In this document: positions 61,957-64,000 of the stretch, in pieces | Position numbering within the stretch: the stretch's first letter is position 1 | Layout: every line of letters starts with the position of its first letter | Assembly: GCA_018971525.1 (NCBI GenBank) | Contig: JAGXAR010000001.1 | Coordinates: 1 to 64,000 of the forward strand | Source: Nitrospirota bacterium | Lineage (GTDB): Bacteria; Nitrospirota; Nitrospiria; Nitrospirales; Nitrospiraceae | Direction of reading: 5' to 3' | DNA length: 64,000 bases | Made by a program: the position numbers and the translations under genes | Notes under the pieces: generated by a model | The model's input: the letters and a program-made list of their open reading frames with translations, nothing else | What the model was told of the DNA's origin: nothing | The model's database searches: none

Positions 61957-62994
61957 CTATTCGAGGATATACTTCACCGGGTCAAACGTCTGGCCATGAA
62001 CCTTGACCATATAGTGCAAATGGGGCCCCGTGGCTAGTCCGGTGCTACCGACTAAGCCAACAACTTCTCCGCGTTTAACGCGCTGCCCCTCTTTAACTAA
62101 TGCCTTAGCTAAGTGGCCATAGAGGGTTTCAATACCGAATCCATGGTCGACTTTCACGAGATTTCCCAGCTTAGGATCGAAACCGACTGTTGTGACTCGT
62201 CCTTGAGCCGGAGCCTGAACGGGCGCATTGGCAGCAGCTGCAATATCTAACCCATCATGCCAAGCTGGCTTTTCAGTGAAAGGGGAAACCCTTGGTCCGA
62301 ATCCAGAGGTCACCCACCCCTTCACCGGCCAAATGGATGGAGTTGCTGCCCATCGAGAAGACTTCTGTTCTGCAGCCAAGGACAACTCTTGAAGGGATTG
62401 TTCCTGAGTCGCAGCTTCTTTCGACAGCCAATCTATACCATCCTTGATTGAGGCGATCATCTCCTGCTCAGTAACACCGCTCGAACCGACAGATAGGCTG
62501 GCTTGGCCAACCAGAGCACTCTGACTGGTTTCCTCTGAACTGAAGTGCTGAACTCCAGCATCCCTCTTGATGGTCTTCTCAGTGGCAGGCAGACTATTGC
62601 CCTCGGGAAGGGGAACATCCTCACCACCTCGACCATTAACCATATCCCCTGTTTTCGGGGTCTCAATTCCCAACATGACACGAAGTCTCTGATTAACCTC
62701 TTTCATGCTTGTTAAGCGCTTCTTCAGATCGTCGACGGCGCTAGAAAAGGCTGTTGTCTGTTCCCGTGCACTCATGGCCTCTGCACGGAACGCTGATAGC
62801 TCCCAGACCTCGCCGGTTCTAATCACGTAGTGCGAGATGACAAGAATGTCGGCTAGGATGAAAATAGCCCCGACAATCAATAACTTGCTGACAAATTTGC
62901 GAGGAAAACTAAACCGCAGCGGCTTGGCTGTTGAGCCACGAAAGATTACGACGGTGTAGGCATCGCTGTTTTCTGCGCCGTTCGCTTGTCCCAT
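61957..62994 (-). CDS. M23-family peptidoglycan endopeptidase
   Basis: A 345-residue protein from ATG 62994. A cytoplasmic N-terminus and one membrane helix (about 37-60, KLLIVGAIFILADILVISHYV) precede a coiled coil (EQTTAFSSAVDDLKKRLTSMKEV), a low-complexity linker and the M23 domain (about 225-345). Zinc ligands lie in WHDGLDIAAAA and GPHLHYMV. The His and Asp in HDGLD and the HxH pair are intact, so it should be active. It cuts peptide crosslinks in the periplasm, as in MepM- or DipM-like proteins. Confidence 0.9.
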   Translation of the reverse strand: MGQANGAENSDAYTVVIFRGSTAKPLRFSFPRKFVSKLLIVGAIFILADILVISHYVIRTGEVWELSAFRAEAMSAREQTTAFSSAVDDLKKRLTSMKEVNQRLRVMLGIETPKTGDMVNGRGGEDVPLPEGNSLPATEKTIKRDAGVQHFSSEETSQSALVGQASLSVGSSGVTEQEMIASIKDGIDWLSKEAATQEQSLQELSLAAEQKSSRWAATPSIWPVKGWVTSGFGPRVSPFTEKPAWHDGLDIAAAANAPVQAPAQGRVTTVGFDPKLGNLVKVDHGFGIETLYGHLAKALVKEGQRVKRGEVVGLVGSTGLATGPHLHYMVKVHGQTFDPVKYILE

Positions 62995-63118
62995 AACCTT
63001 CACCCCCTGCTGAATGGGCTCCTCTGCTTCCTAAGGATAGTCCTCGGCGAGTGTACCTATCCAAGTCGCTTCGGTCAACCCCTCACTTTGGTGATGGAAA
63101 AATGCTCTTCATCTACAA

Positions 63119-63466
63119 TTAGCTGTGGGTCTCACTACGGACCCACCCAATATATTGAGCAAGACCTTCCATTACCGGCAACGCGATGATTTCAGGAATC
63201 TCATATGTATGCACCGCCTTGATCGCTTTTTCGAGTGCACGATATCGAGGCTTGCTGGATTTCAATATGAGGAGAACTTCCTGTGCTTTGACAACTTTTC
63301 CCTTCCAACGATAGATCGACTTAACCCCTGGGATGATATTCGCACAGGCAGCCAGTTTCGCATTCACCATTTCTTTGCCAATCCTTACCGCTTCCTCCTG
63401 ATTTACCGCTGTAACCAAGACAACAAGCATCTTGCCTGATGATTTCTTCATTAGGGGCGCACCCAT
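63119..63466 (-). CDS. cutA: CutA divalent-cation-tolerance protein
   Basis: About 115 residues when started at MGAPLMKKSS (63466); MKKSSGKM at 63451 is an equally possible start and both ribosome sites are weak. The core LVTAVNQEEAVRIGKEMVNAKLAACANIIPGVKSIYRWKGKV, given here as a split motif around AACANI, and the ending EIIALPVMEGLAQYIGWV are typical. CutA forms a trimeric, PII-like signalling fold linked to copper tolerance. The sequence around it is clearly more AT-rich than the first 58 kb. Confidence 0.9.
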   Translation of the reverse strand: MGAPLMKKSSGKMLVVLVTAVNQEEAVRIGKEMVNAKLAACANIIPGVKSIYRWKGKVVKAQEVLLILKSSKPRYRALEKAIKAVHTYEIPEIIALPVMEGLAQYIGWVRSETHS

Positions 63467-63833
63467 TTTAAGACATCTTTTCTGTTCTGTAATGAAGCCT
63501 GTCATTCTCCCTTCAGTAGGTTGATAAAGCAATTTTTAGACCTACTACGTATGCAACCGCAATATTATCACAATTTATCAAAGCTTTATGTTTACCAGGC
63601 TAACTCTTGCCAGTTCATTTCCATGCCAAATTGAGTTGTTATAACCACATAAAGACAGGATATGGGCAAAAATGTACAATATTTATCTCCTTTTTGTTAA
63701 TAAAGAAGAGCAGCGGGCCTCATCTAGTTGAGTACACACGTACCTCAAAAAAGCGAGACCGAGGAGCCCGTCAGGCTCATTGACAGGCTTTTCTCCCCTC
63801 GCATATGATGTCCTCAGGTAAGGAGGTAACTCA

Positions 63834-64000
63834 ATGGGCTTTGCCATTTCTCCGAAAGAACTGAAAACTAGACTTGATAAAGGCGACAAGTTAGTACTGG
63901 TTGATGTAAGGGAGGAATGGGAGTATTCCCTCGCGAAACTCGATGGCTCAATCCTAATCCCCCTTGGAACGCTCCCTCAATCGCTAACTCGTTTGAACCG
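63834..64000 (+). CDS. Rhodanese-domain protein, 3' truncated by the window
   Basis: ATG at 63834 with a strong AAGGAGG eight bases upstream; the frame stays open to the window edge after 55 codons. The N-terminus MGFAISPKELKTRLDKGDK and then VLVDVREEWEYSLAKLDGS is the start of a rhodanese domain, the fold of single-domain sulfurtransferases such as GlpE. The active-site Cys would be beyond the window. Before it, 63540-63830 is an AT-rich gap without a gene. Confidence 0.75.
   Translation, partial: MGFAISPKELKTRLDKGDKLVLVDVREEWEYSLAKLDGSILIPLGTLPQSLTRLN

Overview
The window looks like a bacterial chromosome segment from the phylum Nitrospirota, most likely a Nitrospira. I infer this from the high GC, strong GGAGG ribosome sites, the mix of families (five DGPF/YCII proteins with an ECF42-type sigma factor, small zinc-ribbon proteins, an animal-type haem peroxidase, CBS and PilZ proteins) and short intergenic palindromic elements of a kind I associate with Nitrospira genomes. 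No rRNA or tRNA gene is present, so the assignment rests on resemblance only.

Layout. 0-1.5 kb: a truncated envelope protein and a small hypothetical. 1.85-2.3 kb: a degenerate repeat array running into the 3' end of a large lipoprotein haem peroxidase/dioxygenase (2.3-5.2 kb). 6-15 kb: an MFS transporter, an HtrA-like protease fused to a formylglycine-enzyme-like domain and coupled to a CxxCH haem protein, three small exported proteins (two of them tandem paralogues) and a two-component system. 15.1-17.8 kb: an unusual string of very small membrane proteins behind two copies of a duplicated leader. 18-22.3 kb: a divergent ClpX, a CBS protein, a possible orphan small transcript and a family 2 glycosyltransferase. 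22.4-32.8 kb: one long leftward operon that joins a Spy-like sensor, an ECF sigma factor, its probable anti-sigma factor and a second metal/stress sensor to an MdtABC-type efflux pump and a lipoprotein.

33-36.6 kb holds regulatory small proteins (zinc ribbon, CBS, two PilZ) separated by several repeat families. 36.7-40.5 kb carries an ArsB/NhaD-type transporter, then a TetR regulator followed by a two-cluster Fe-S oxidoreductase with an SCP2-like tail. 40.5-47 kb is a YCII/ECF42 cluster in which three genes are clearly broken and a fourth has lost its stop. 47-52.4 kb is a run of small, mostly rightward genes, including an Asp-box protein coupled to a MoaD/ThiS-like protein.

52.6-58.1 kb is an arsenic locus: an ArsM-like methyltransferase, ArsS and a PiT transporter face arsR-acr3-arsC, and two matching palindromes mark probable ArsR operators. 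58.2-64 kb is housekeeping: hflK-hflC, formate-tetrahydrofolate ligase, an M23 peptidase, CutA and the start of a rhodanese protein.

A theme across the window is that short repeat elements sit exactly at the 3' ends of genes and in several cases supply or abut the stop codon.
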